NCBI RefSeq assembly: GCF_041260155.1
Contig: NC_091932.1
Coordinates: 23,592,746 to 23,656,745, forward strand
From: Ptychodera flava
Lineage: Eukaryota; Hemichordata; Enteropneusta; Ptychoderidae
Direction of reading: 5' to 3'
Length of the DNA: 64,000 nucleotides
Shown one piece after another: positions 1-10,409 of the stretch. Made by a program: the position numbers and the translations under genes. The notes under the pieces are model-generated. The model was given only the letters and a program-made list of their open reading frames with translations, did not search any database and was not told where the DNA came from. Within the stretch, counting starts at the first letter, position 1. Every line of letters starts with the position of its first letter.

Positions 1-1130
1 TCATGTCCCCTTCAGGCCATGGATGAGCGTTATAACGACCCATTCAGCCTGTACTTGTGTTGTACACAAAGTCACCCACGCTCCACCGATAAAATAATTC
101 CTAAACTGCGACAATGATATTGACTTTTCTATATTTTTTTCCAAGTGCTCTCCAATAATACTGTGAATGCCAAAGGTTATCGGTGAAAGTTATTTGTCCC
201 CTTCTGTCTGTATATCCTAAATTGCATACAACTACTGTGCTCCCTTCAGTGGATAGAATATTTTTCTTGAGTTTGAGAATGATACTTCAATTTTCCATAT
301 TGTAATCTGAGTGTTCTCATACAACACTGTGAATATCATGCCCCGGGCATCAGTGAAAGTTGTTTTCCTCTTGCGGTATATTGCCTGTATGTCCTGCATT
401 GTACTCAAACACCCCTACTTCTATCAATAAAACAATGTCCTGAAGAGTGAGAGCAATGTTTAATTTTTACATATTCTCATTAGAGTGTTCACTAATAATA
501 CTGTGAATATCTTTCTCGCCTTCTGGGCACATTACAACATATTGCTTATCGCTTGTATTATCCTGCATCGCACACAAAGCCCGACCCCCTTAACTTCAGT
601 AGAATGATATTTCACATTGCCATATTTTACTACAAATGTTTTCTAATAATACCGTGAATATCATATTCCCCTTAAGGAAATCGGGGAAAGTTTTTTTGGT
701 CCCTTCAGTTTGGTGCTTGTATATTCACCGTTGTGCCCCGTCACTAGAGATAAAATAATTTCCTTAAGAGTGAGAATGATATTTCAATTTTCCATATTGT
801 TATAAGAGTGTTAACGTTCTCTTATAACACGGTGAATATCATGTCCCGCTACATTGTATCGATTAAATTTATTTGCCTCCTACAGTATATTGCTTGTATC
901 ATAAAGCCCTCCTCCTTCAGAAGATAAAAACAAAAAAGTCCTTTCACTTTTCATATTTTTATCAAAGTGTTCTCGTATAACACCGCTACTATCATGCTCC
1001 CTTCAGTATATCGATGAAAGTTATTTGCCTCCAGCACAAACCTCCCCCCTCAACTCCCTTCAATAAATAATTTCCTGAAGTGTGAGGACAGTATTTCACT
1101 TTTTCATATATTTTTCAAAGTGTTAAGTTA
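1..1130. repeat. Degenerate ~150-178 bp tandem repeat (about 7 units)
   Basis: A recurring phrase (ACTGTGAATATCATG and close variants) falls near 161, 327, 501, 652, 830 and 983, so the period varies from about 151 to 178 bp. Each unit also carries a CACAAAG/CCCCCTCAACTTCAGT-like block, a TTTCCTGAAGAGTGAGAATG-like block and a TCGGTGAAAGTTATTTG-like block in the same order. The units are strongly diverged. The array begins before the window. No coding potential is visible. Confidence 0.8.
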
Positions 1131-1696
1131 ACGATATCAATGTTGACACACCATTTGGTCTTGTACATTTACCACGGTAGGGGCAAACCAAAACGATGCA
1201 CCAGCTTTCGTCAAAGGTCAATGAGTAATAGATAATCATAGTGTATATGTCAATGTGCCCTTGGTCCCTAGCAAAGCCTAACCCTTCCCCTTTGCCACCC
1301 CCGGTTCTTCCTTCTTTGAAGTTTCCGCCCCCCCCCCCTGATTGCTCGCTACGTGTGGCGCTTTACATCACACTCCGTCGAATTTTCCACAGTAAACCCA
1401 TACAGCAAGTCACAACTATCATTCGACAGTTATGACTACTTTGGTAATATAACTTTGGTAATAAATACACCTACAATATCTCACCTTGGCATATTCTAAC
1501 AAAAAAACCGAAATATAGAAAGCTATAATTGTTTGCGTGAGCGGAACCGGAACGCCTCCAAAACCATAGCATAGTTTCCGACAAAGTGAAAGTGGAGGAT
1601 GTCTTGACGGCGAGACGATGGTGCGTGGTACGTCCTGAAAATATAATGTAAATTTGCATACATGATGAATAAATAGATAAATAAACAAATGGGTGA
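1131..1696. other. No gene seen; unique-looking sequence
   Basis: Short open frames here have no recognisable domain. A C-run lies near 1330. Nothing else is supportable. Confidence 0.5.
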
Positions 1697-1814
1697 ATAC
1701 ATACATACATACATACATACATACATACATACATACATACATACATACATACATACATACATACATACATACATACATACATACATACATACATACATAC
1801 ATACATACATACAT
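1697..1814 (+). repeat. (CATA)n microsatellite
   Basis: About 29 near-perfect tetranucleotide repeats. They are followed to about 1885 by a TATA- and GT-rich tail. The long Tyr-Val-Cys-Met and Thr-Tyr-Ile-His open frames across it are translations of the repeat. Confidence 0.97.
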
Positions 1815-2355
1815 TATGTGTATATGTATATATAATATGTCTGTCTGTGCGTGTGTGTGTGCGCGCGCATGTCTATGTATGTGCTAGTAATAGAAACTGT
1901 AACTCAATGAAGTCTTTAGACCAGGATATGAAATATACATGAACACTGAATCACAGTTACCGTACCGGTTTCACGACATTATATTACCATGCCCTGCCCG
2001 TCGCATTTTGATTGGTCGAGCTGAACCATGTGACTGACCACAAATACACAGTAATGGTTTGTTTACATGCCGTGAATATGAATAATAAGATTAACAACTC
2101 AAAGTATCGTAACTTTACAGCTCAAACGTAAATCATAATCAATCACAAAATAAAATGGAGCACTTGTAGGTCAAGTTGAGATACTTTTTTCTGAAAACAT
2201 CTCCGGATTTGCCAATTTTTTACAGCGCGCGTGACAGTGCGTCGCGTATTGCTCAGTTTCTGGGGCCCAGTTGTCGTTCGCTCCTGAAATTTTCGGAAAT
2301 TTTGACGGTTTTCTTGTGTTCGCTGATAATATAATGGAAATAACAGACTCCACTC

Positions 2356-2479
2356 TGACCATTAACGTTTATTTGTGGGCGCGGGCTCGAGGAAAGCCAA
2401 ATTAACGGGCTCGGCAAGCCTCGCCCGTTAATTTTTGGCTTTCCTCTCGCCCTTGCCCACAAATAAACGTTAATGGTCA
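2356..2479. repeat. 124 bp near-perfect palindrome
   Basis: The first half starts TGACCATTAACGTTTATTTG and the second half ends with its reverse complement. The arms run about 55 bp to a short loop near 2411-2422, and both contain GGAAAGCCAAA and TTAACGGGC in mirrored order. This is typical of a small foldback element. I could not recognise a target-site duplication. Confidence 0.8.
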
Positions 2480-2651
2480 GCGCGTCGTCCGTTACTTCTA
2501 TAATATGTTATTGAAATTGTCACTGCGTGATGAAATATTTGCTATAAAATTACATGGATTAGATGTCACTACCATGGTCTGTCACATCAATTTAGCTACA
2601 CTGTAATGGGGAGTAAACCTACAGATTTACGTTTTAAGGCAGTGCAAATCT

Positions 2652-2700
2652 ATGGAAGACCGGTCACGACATGCGACATGCGAGTTTTTAAAACTGCGAT
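2652..2700 (+). repeat. Left terminal inverted repeat of the satellite element
   Basis: Matches the reverse complement of 10361-10409 over about 48 bp, including the GACCGGTCACGACATGCGAC core. Confidence 0.85.
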
Positions 2701-2705
2701 CTGCG

Positions 2706-2774
2706 GTTGGGTTGGGTTGGGGTTAGGGTTAGGGTTAGGTGGTAGGGGTTAGGGTTAGGGTTAGGGGTTAGGTT
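2706..2774 (+). repeat. Interstitial telomere-like (TTAGGG)n
   Basis: Runs of GGGTTAGGG, with TTGGG and TTAGGGG variants, directly inside the left terminal repeat. TTAGGG is the usual animal telomere unit. The tract is too short and internal to be a chromosome end. Confidence 0.85.
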
Positions 2775-2873
2775 TTCTCTCGTAAAAAGCCTTACTTCGC
2801 TCTCAACCCTGGAGGGAGGTTATAGGCCAAGGGACAAAAAATTGTAACGGCATAACTTCGGGTTAGTTTAGCG

Positions 2874-3045
2874 GGCAGACAGTCCATGTAGCCGACAATG
2901 AGATGCTAATGATATGCAGAATGTACAAGTTTCAGGTTTCGTTGACAACTTCCCCTCTTGGGTACAACTTCAAACTCTGAAATACCAAGTCGGTGGCTAT
3001 CGTCTGTTACATAATTCAATAGCAAACTTGTGGAAGTTTCCAAGT
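2874..3045 (+). repeat. Higher-order leader block, copy 1
   Basis: About 170 bp of non-satellite sequence from GCAGACAGTCCATGTAGCC to GCAAACTTGTGGAAGTT. Copies 2-4 start at 4085, 5435 and 8902, so it marks higher-order repeats of about 1.2, 1.35 and 3.5 kb. Each copy is followed by inverted-orientation satellite units. Confidence 0.9.
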
Positions 3046-4084
3046 TCGTGGGACCCTCTGCCAACTTGCCAACTTACTTGCCAACTTTCAAAGGGGAAGT
3101 TGGCGGGGGCCTCTGCCAACTTGCCACTTACTTACTTGCCAACTTTCATGCGTGGAAGTTGGTGACGCCCTCTGCCAAGTTGTGGAAGTTACTAAGTTCA
3201 TGGGACCCTCTGCCAACTTGCCAACTTACTTGCCAACTTTCAATGGGGAAGTTGGCGGGGGCCTCTGCCAACTTGCCAACTTACTTACTTGCCAACTTTC
3301 ATGGGCCGAAGTTGGCGGGGGCCTCTGCCAACTTGCCAACTTACTTGCCAACTTTCAATGGGGAAGTTGGCGGAGGCCTCCGCCAACTTCCACCCATGAA
3401 AGTTGGCAAGTAAGTTGGCAAGCTGGCAGAGGCCTCCGCCAACTTCCACCCATGAAAGTTGGCAAGAAAGTAAGTTGGCAAGTTGGCAGAGGCCCCCGCC
3501 GACTTACACCCATGAAAGTTGTCATGTAAGTTGGCAAGTTGGCAGAGGCACCCGCCAACTTCCGCCCATGAAAGTTGGCAAGTAAGTAAGTTGGCAAGTT
3601 GGCAGAGGCCCCCGCCAACTTCCCAGTATGAAAGTTGGCAAGTAAGTTGGCAAGTTGGCACAGGCCTCCGCCAACTTCCACCCATGAAAGTTGGCAAGTA
3701 AGTAAGTTGGCAAGTTGGCAGAGGCCCCCGCCAACTTCCACCCATTAAAGTTGGCAAGTAAGTTAGCAAGTTTGCAGAGGCCCCCGCCAACTTCCACCCA
3801 TGAAAGTTGGCAAGTAAGTAAGTTGGCAAGTTGGCAGAGGCCCCCGCCAACTTCCACCAATTAAAGTTGGCAAGTAAGTTAGCAAGTTAGCAGAGGCCCC
3901 CGCCAACTTCAACCCATGAAAGTTGGCAAGTAAGTTGGCAAGTTGGCAGAGGCCCCCGTCAACTTCCACCAATTAAAGTTGGCAAGTAAGTTAGCAAGTT
4001 GGCAGAGGTCCCCGCCAACTTACACCCATGAAAGTTTGCAAGTAAGTAAGTTGGCAAGTTGGCACAGGACCGCGCCAACTTCCA

Positions 4085-4250
4085 GCAGACAGTCCATGTA
4101 GCCGACAATGAGATGCTAATGATATGCAGAATGAACAAGTTTCAGGTTTCGTTGATCAACTTCCCCTCTTGGGTACAACTTCAAACTCTGAAATACCAAG
4201 TCGGTGGCTATCGTCTGTTACATAATTCAATAGCAAACTTGTGGAAGTTA
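4085..4250 (+). repeat. Higher-order leader block, copy 2
   Basis: Near-identical to 2874-3045, followed by reverse-orientation satellite units. Confidence 0.9.
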
Positions 4251-5434
4251 GCAAGTTCGTGGGACCCTCTGCCAACTTGCCAATTTACTTGCCAACTTTC
4301 AATGGGGAAGTTGGCGGGGGCCTCTGCCAACTTGCCAACTTACTTACTTGCCAACTTTCATGGGCCGAAGTTGGCGGGGGGCTCTGCCAACTTGCCAACT
4401 TACTTGCCAACTTTCAATGGGGAAGTTGGCGGAGGCCTCTGCCAACTTCCACCCATGAAAGTTGGCAAGAAAGTAAGTTGGCAAGTTGGCAGAGGCCCCC
4501 GCCGACTTACACCCATGAAAGTTGTCATGTAAGTTGGCAAGTTGGCAGAGGCACCCGCCAACTTCCGCCCATGAAAGTTGGCAAGTAAGTAAGTTGGCAA
4601 GTTGGCAGAGGCCCCCGCAAACTTCCCAGTATGAAAGTTGGCAAGTAAGTTGGCAAGTTGGCACAGGCCTCCGCCAACTTCCACCCATGAAAGTTGGCAA
4701 GTAAGTAAGTTGGCAAGTTGGCAGAGGCCCCCGCCAACTTCCACCCATGAAAGTTGGCAAGTAAGTTAGCAAGTTGGCAGAGGCCCCCGCCAACTTCCAC
4801 CAATGAAAGTTGGCAAGTAAGTAAGTTGGCAAGTTGGCAGAGGCCCCCGCCAACTTCCACCCATGAAAGTTGGCAAGTAAGTTAGCAAGTTAGCAGAGGC
4901 CCCCGCCAACTTCAACCCATGAAAGTTGGAAAGTATGTTGGCAAGTTTGCACAGGCCCCCGCCAACTTCCACCCATGAAAGTTGGCAAGTAATTAAGTTG
5001 GCAAGTTGGTAGAGGCCCCCGCCAACTTCCCTGTATGAAAGTTGGCAAGTAAGTTGGCAAGTTGGCAGAGGCCCCCGCCAACTTCCACCCATTAAAGTTG
5101 GCAAGTAAGTTGGCAAGTTGGCAGAGGCCCCCGCCAACTTCCACCCATGAAAGTTGGCAAGTAAGTAAGTTGGCAAGTTGGCAGAGGCCCCCGCCAACTT
5201 CCACCCATTAAAGTTGGCAAGTAAGTTAGCAAGTTAGCAGAGGCCCCCGCCAACTTCAACCCATGAAAGTTGGCAAGTAAGTTGGCAAGTTTGCACAGGC
5301 CCCCGCCAACTTCCACCCATGAAAGTTGGCAAGTAAGTAAGTTGGCAAGTTGGCAGAGGCCCCCGCCAACTTACACCCATGAAAGTTTGCAAGTAAGTAA
5401 GTTGGTAAGTTGGCACAGGCCCCCGCCAACTTCC

Positions 5435-5602
5435 AGCAGACAGTCCATGTAGCCGACAATAAGATGCTAATGATATACAGAATGAACAAGTTTCAGGTTT
5501 CGTTGATCAACTTCCCCTCTTGGGTACAACTTCAAACTCTGAAATACCAAGTCGGTGGCTATCGTCTGTTACATAATTCAATAGCAAACTTGTGGAAGTT
5601 TC
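5435..5602 (+). repeat. Higher-order leader block, copy 3
   Basis: Near-identical to the other leader blocks, with a few substitutions. Confidence 0.9.
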
Positions 5603-8600
5603 CAAGTTCGTGGGACCCTCTGCCAACTTGCCAACTTACTTGCCAACTTTCAATGGGAAGTTGGCGGGGGCCTCTGCCAACTTGCCAACTTACTTACTTG
5701 CCAACTTTCATGCGTGGAAGTTGGTGGCGCCCTTTGCCAAGTTGTGGAAGTTAGTAAGTTCGTGGGACCCTCTGCCAACTTGCCAACTTACTTGCCAACT
5801 TTCAATGGGGAAGTTGGCGCGGGCCTCTGCCAACTTGCCAACTTACTTACTTGCCAACTTTCATGGGCCGAAGTTGGCGGGAGCCTCTGCCAACTTGCAA
5901 CTTACTTGCCAACTTTCAATGGGGAAGTTGGCGGAGGCCTCTGCCAACTTCCACCCATGAAAGTTGGCAAGAAAGTAAGTTGGCAAGTTGGCAGAGGCCC
6001 CCGCCGACTTACACCCATGAAAGTTGTCATGTAAGTTGGCAAGTTGGCAGAGGCCCCCGCCAACTTCCACCCATGAAAGTTGGCAAGTAAGTTAGCAAGT
6101 TGGCACAGGCCTCCGCCAACTTCCACCCATGAAAGTTGGCAAGTAAGTAAGTTGGCAAGTTGGCAGAGGCCCCCGCCAACTTCCACCCATTAAAGTTGGC
6201 AAGTAAGTTAGCAAGTTGGCAGAGGCCCCCGCCAACTTCCACCAATGAAAGTTGGCAAGTAAGTAAGTTGGCAAGTTGGCAGAGGCCCCCGCCAACTTCC
6301 ACCCATTAAAGTTGGCAAGTAAGTTAGCAAGTTAGCAGAGGCCCACGCCAACTTCAACCCATGAAAGTTGGAAAGTATGTTGGCAAGTTTGCACAGGCCC
6401 CCGCCAACTTCCACCCATGAAAGTTGGCAAGTAAGTAAGTTGGCAAGTTGGCAGAGGCCCCCGCCAACTTCCCTGTATGAAAGTTGGCAAGTAAGTTGGC
6501 AAGTTGGCAGAGGCCCCCGCCAACTTCCACCCATTAAAGTTGGCAAGTAAGTTGGCAAGTTTGCACAGGCCCCCGCCAACTTCCACCCATGAAAGATGGC
6601 AAGTAAGTAAGTTGGCAAGTTCGCAGAGGCCTCTGCCAACTTCCACCCATGAAAGTTGTCAAGTAAGTTGGCAAGTTGGCACAGGCCTCTGCCAACTTCC
6701 ATGCATGAAAGTTGTCAAGTAAGTTGGCAAGTTGGCACAGGCCTCTGCCAACTTCCACCCATGACAGTTGGCAAGTAAGTAAGTTGGCAAGTTGGCAGAG
6801 GCCCCCACCAACTTCCACCCGTGAAAGTTGGCAAGTAAGTAAGTTGGCAAGTTGGCAGAGGCCCCCGCCAACTTCCACCCATTAAAGTTGGCAAGTAAGT
6901 TGGCAAGTTGGCAGAGGCCCCCGCCAACTTCCACCCATGAAAGTTAGAAGTATGTTGGCAAGTTGGCACAGGCCCCCGCCAACTTCCACCCATGAAAGTT
7001 GGCAAGTAAGTAAGTTGGCAAGTTGGCAGAGGCCCCCGCCAACTTCCACCCATTAAAGTTGGCAAGTAAGTAAGTTGGCAAGTTTGCAGAGGCCCCCGCC
7101 AACTTCCCTGTATGAAAGTTGGCAAGTAAGTTGGCAAGTTAGCAGAGGCCCCCGCCAACTTCAACCCATGAAAGTTGGCAAGTAAGTTGGCAAGTTTGCA
7201 CAGACCCCCGCCAACTTCCACCCATGAAAGATGGCAAGTAAGTAAGTTGGCAATTGGCAGAGGCGCCGCCAACTTCCACCCATGAAAGTTGGCAAGTAAG
7301 TTGGCAAGTTGGCAGAGGCCCCCGCCAACTTCCACCCATGAAAGTTGGCAAGTAAGTAAGTTGGCAAGTTGGCACAGGCCCCCGGCCCGCCAACTTCCAC
7401 CCATGAACATTTACAAGTAAGTTAGCAAGTTGGCAGAGGCCCCCGCCAACTTCCACCCATTAAAGTTGGCAAGTAAGTTAGCAAGTTGGCAGAGGCCCCG
7501 GCCAACTTCCACCCATGAAAGTTGGCAAGTAAGTAAGTTGGCAAGTTGGCAGAGGCCCCCGCCAACTTCCACCCATTAAAGTTGGCAAGTAAGTTGGCAA
7601 GTTGGCAGAGGCCCCCGCCAACTTCCACCCATGAAAGTTGGCAAGTAAGTTGGCAAGTTGGCAGAGGCCCCCGCCAACTTCCACCCCTGAAAGTTGGCAA
7701 GTAAGTAAGTTGGCAAGTTGGCAGAGGCCCCCGCCAACTTCCAGCCATGAAAGTTGGCAAGTAAGATGGCAAGTTGGCACAGGCTTCCGCCAAGTTCCAC
7801 CCATGAAAGTTGGCAAGTAAGTAAGTTGGCAAGTTGGCACAGGCCCCGCCAACTTCCCTGAATGAAAGTTGTCAAGTAAGTTGGCAAGTTGGCAGAGGCC
7901 CCCGCCAACATCCACCATTAAAGTTGGCAAGTAAGTAAGTTGGCAAGTTGGCAGAGGCCCCCGCCAACTTCCACCCATGAAAGTTGGCAAGTAAGTAAGT
8001 TGGCAAGTTGACAGAGGCCCCCGCCAACTTCCACCCATGAAAGTTGTCAAGTAAGTTGGCAAGTTGGCAGAGGCCCCCGCCAACTTCCACCCATTAAAGT
8101 TGGCAAGTAAGTAAGTTGGCAAGTTGGCACAGGCCCCCGCCAACTTCCCTGTATGAAAGTTGGCAAGTAAGTTGGCAAGTTGGCACAGGCCCCCGCCAAC
8201 TTCCACCCATCAAAGTTGGCAAGTAAGTAAGTTGGCAAGTTGACAGAGGCCCCCGCCAACTTCCACCCATGAAAGTTGTCAAGTAAGTTGGGAAGTTGGC
8301 AGAGGCCCCCGCCAACTTCCACCCATTAAAGTTGGCAAGTAAGTAAGTTGGCAAGTTGGCAGAGGCCCCCGCCAACTTCCCTGTATGAAAGTTGGCAAGT
8401 AAGTTGGCAAGTTGGCACAGGCCCCCGCCAACTTCCACCCATGAAAGTTTGCAAGTAAGTAAGTTGGTAAGTTGGCACAGGCCCCCGCCAACTTCCACCC
8501 ATGAAAGTTGGCAAGTAAGATGGCAAGTTGGCATAGGCTTCCGCCAAGTTCCACCCATGAAAGTTGGCAAGTAAGTAAGTTGGCAAGTTGGCAGAGGCCC

Positions 8601-8901
8601 CCGCCAACTTCCCAGTATGAAAGTTGGCAAGTAAGTTGGCAAGTTGGCACAGGCCTCCGCCAACTTCCACCCATGAAAGTTGGCAAGTAAGTAAGTTGGC
8701 AAGTTGGCAGAGGCCCCCGCCAACTTCCACCCATTAAAGTTGGCAAGTAAGTTAGCAAGTTGGCAGATGCCCCCGCCAACTTCCACCCATGAAAGTTGGC
8801 AAGTAAGTAAGTTGGCAAGTTGGCAGAGGCCCCCGCCAACTTCCCTGTATGAAAGTTGGCAAGTAAGTTGGCAAGTTGGCACAGGACCGTGCCAACTTCC
8901 A

Positions 8902-9068
8902 GCAGACAGTCCATGTAGCCGACAATGAGATGCTAATGATATGCAGAATGAACAAGTTTCAGGTTTCGTCGATCAACTTCCCCTCTTGGGTACAACTTCA
9001 AACTCTGAAATACCAAGTCAGTGGCTATCGTCTGTTACATAATTCAATAGCAAACTTGTGGAAGTTTC
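8902..9068 (+). repeat. Higher-order leader block, copy 4
   Basis: Near-identical to the other leader blocks. The following satellite runs to the end of the array. Confidence 0.9.
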
Positions 9069-10071
9069 CAAGTTGGTGGGACCCTCTGCCAACTTGCCAA
9101 CTTACTTGCCAACTTTCAATGGGGAAGTTGGCGGGGGCCTCTGCCAACTTGCCAACTTACTTACTTGCCAACTTTCATGCGTGGAAGTTGGTGGCGCCCT
9201 TTGCCAAGTTGTGGAAGTTAGTAAGTTCGTGGGACCCTCTGCCAACTTGCCAACTTACTTGCCAACTTTCAATGGGGAAGTTGGCGGGGGCCTCTGCCAA
9301 CTTGCCAACTTACTTACTTGCCAACTTTCATGGGCTGAAGTTGGCGGGGGCCTCTGCCAACTTGCCAACTTACTTGCCAACTTTCAATGGGGAAGTTGGC
9401 GGAGGCCTCAGCCAACTTCCACCCATGAAAGTTGGCAAGAAAGTAAGTTGGCAAGTTGGCAGAGGCCCCCGCCGACTTACACCCATGAAAGTTGTCATGT
9501 AAGTTGGCAAGTTGGCAGAGGCACCCGCCAACTTCCGCCCATGAAAGTTGGCAAGTAAGTAAGTTGGCAAGTTGGCAGAGGCCCCCGCCAACTTCCCAGT
9601 ATGAAAGTTGGCAAGTAAGTTGGCAAGTTGGCACAGGCCTCCGCCAACTTCCACCCATGAAAGTTGGCAAGTAAGTAAGTTGGCAAGTTGGCAGAGGCCC
9701 CCGCCAACTTCCACCCATTAAAGTTGGCAAGTAAGTTAGCAAGTTGGCACAGGCCCCCGCCAACTTCCACCCATGAAAGTTGGCAAGTAAGTTAGTTGGC
9801 AAGTTGGCAGAGGTCCCCGCCAACTTCCACCCCTGAAAGTTGGCAAGTAAGTTGCCAAGTTGGCGGGGGCCTGTGCCAACTTAGACTCATGAAAGTTGGC
9901 AAGTAAGTAAGTTGGCAAGCTGTCAGGGGGCCCCACCAACTTTCAGTTGTCAAGTAAGTTGCCAAGAGGGCAGAGGCCCGTGTCATCTATTATTGTCTTC
10001 TCATTTACATATTTTTCGTGTAACCCCATGTTCGTGTCGGCTACATAGACTATCTGCCAGTTTACCAGCAG

Positions 10072-10103
10072 CGTTAGGGTAGGGTTAGGGTATAAGGGTT
10101 AGG
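10072..10103 (+). repeat. Short TTAGGG-like tract inside the right end
   Basis: Reads GTTAGGGTAGGGTTAGGG and then AAGGGTTAGG. It has the same strand orientation as the left tract, so unlike the TIRs it is not mirrored. Confidence 0.7.
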
Positions 10104-10130
10104 TCGCAGATCACAGTTAGGACGCTGGTC

Positions 10131-10158
10131 GTATGTCGCAGGTCGTGACCGGTGTTCC
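10131..10158 (-). repeat. Internal second copy of the element terminus
   Basis: On the minus strand the sequence starts GGAACACCGGTCACGACCTG, closely matching the outer terminus GGAAGACCGGTCACGACATG. It lies 250 bp inside the outer right end. A nested insertion or a composite end would explain it. Confidence 0.7.
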
Positions 10159-10255
10159 CTACATGTCGGAGTCCTAACTTGGCCGCTATTTCTCCCAGGG
10201 TGTATCCATTGTAGAAGTATGCAGAAATAAGCTCGTCTCTACCTCTGTAATCCAT
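10158..10255 (-). pseudogene. Fragment of a transposase-type helix-turn-helix ORF
   Basis: From ATG at 10255 the minus strand encodes a ~33 residue segment containing RDELISAYFYNGYTLGEIA and then AKLGLRH, which looks like a short helix-turn-helix. It then runs straight into the internal terminus at 10158. The same open frame extends upstream through the subterminal 22 bp repeats (to 10315). The segment recalls the N-terminal DNA-binding part of integrase-type transposases, but the match is from memory and short. It is most simply a remnant of the gene of a related autonomous element. Confidence 0.4.
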
Positions 10256-10308
10256 TGTTAGGAGGAGAACGAAATGATATGTATGCAAACGCCATATTAG
10301 TTTTGACA

Positions 10309-10385
10309 CTCGCACGTCGCAGTTTAAGAACTCGCATGTCGCAGTTTAAGAACTCCCAGGTCGCAGTTTAAAAAAACTCGCATGT
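10309..10385 (+). repeat. 22 bp subterminal repeats (3-4 copies)
   Basis: ACTCGCATGTCGCAGTTTAA recurs at about 22 bp spacing directly inside the right terminal repeat. Subterminal repeats of this kind often serve as transposase binding sites; that role is inference here. Confidence 0.75.
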
Positions 10386-10409
10386 CGCATGTCGTGACCG
10401 GTCTTCCAT
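10361..10409 (-). repeat. Right terminal inverted repeat of the satellite element
   Basis: Reverse complement of 2652-2700 with about two inserted bases. Confidence 0.85.

Larger units (their letters stand above)
3046..9970. repeat. 56/60 bp satellite array with alternating orientation (~115 units)
   Basis: The unit reads CCGCCAACTTCCACCCATG, then AAAGTTGGCAAGTAAG, then TTGGCAAGTTGGCAGAGGCC. Units are 60 bp with GTAAGTAAGT or 56 bp with GTAAGT, and often alternate to give a 116 bp dimer. Each unit contains GCCAACTT followed by AAGTTGGC, a potential hairpin. After each ~165 bp leader block the units run in reverse complement for about 300-600 bp and then flip. The many Leu-Ala-Asn and Pro-Thr-Cys-Gln open frames are translations of the repeat on both strands and are not genes. 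Confidence 0.95.
2652..10409. mobile_element. TIR-bounded 7.76 kb element carrying a satellite array
   Basis: The left end (2652-2700) starts ATGGAAGACCGGTCACGACA. The right end (10361-10409) is its reverse complement over about 48 bp, differing mainly by two extra bases in a T run. A second inverted pair sits inside: 2874-2898 against 10035-10059, sharing a TCTATGTAGCCGACA or TCCATGTAGCCGACA core. Between them lie TTAGGG-like tracts and about 6.9 kb of 56/60 bp satellite. Three to four 22 bp subterminal repeats (ACTCGCATGTCGCAGTTTAA) precede the right terminus. No long transposase is present, so the element would depend on enzymes made elsewhere. No clear target-site duplication was seen. 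The family is not identified. Confidence 0.75.

Noticed and set aside
2914-9939. Dozens of open frames of 60-262 codons on both strands rich in Leu-Ala-Asn-Leu, Pro-Thr-Cys-Gln and Trp-Arg-Gly-Pro
   Set aside because: They are six-frame translations of the 56/60 bp satellite; the frame rotates with each unit and the same residues recur on both strands.
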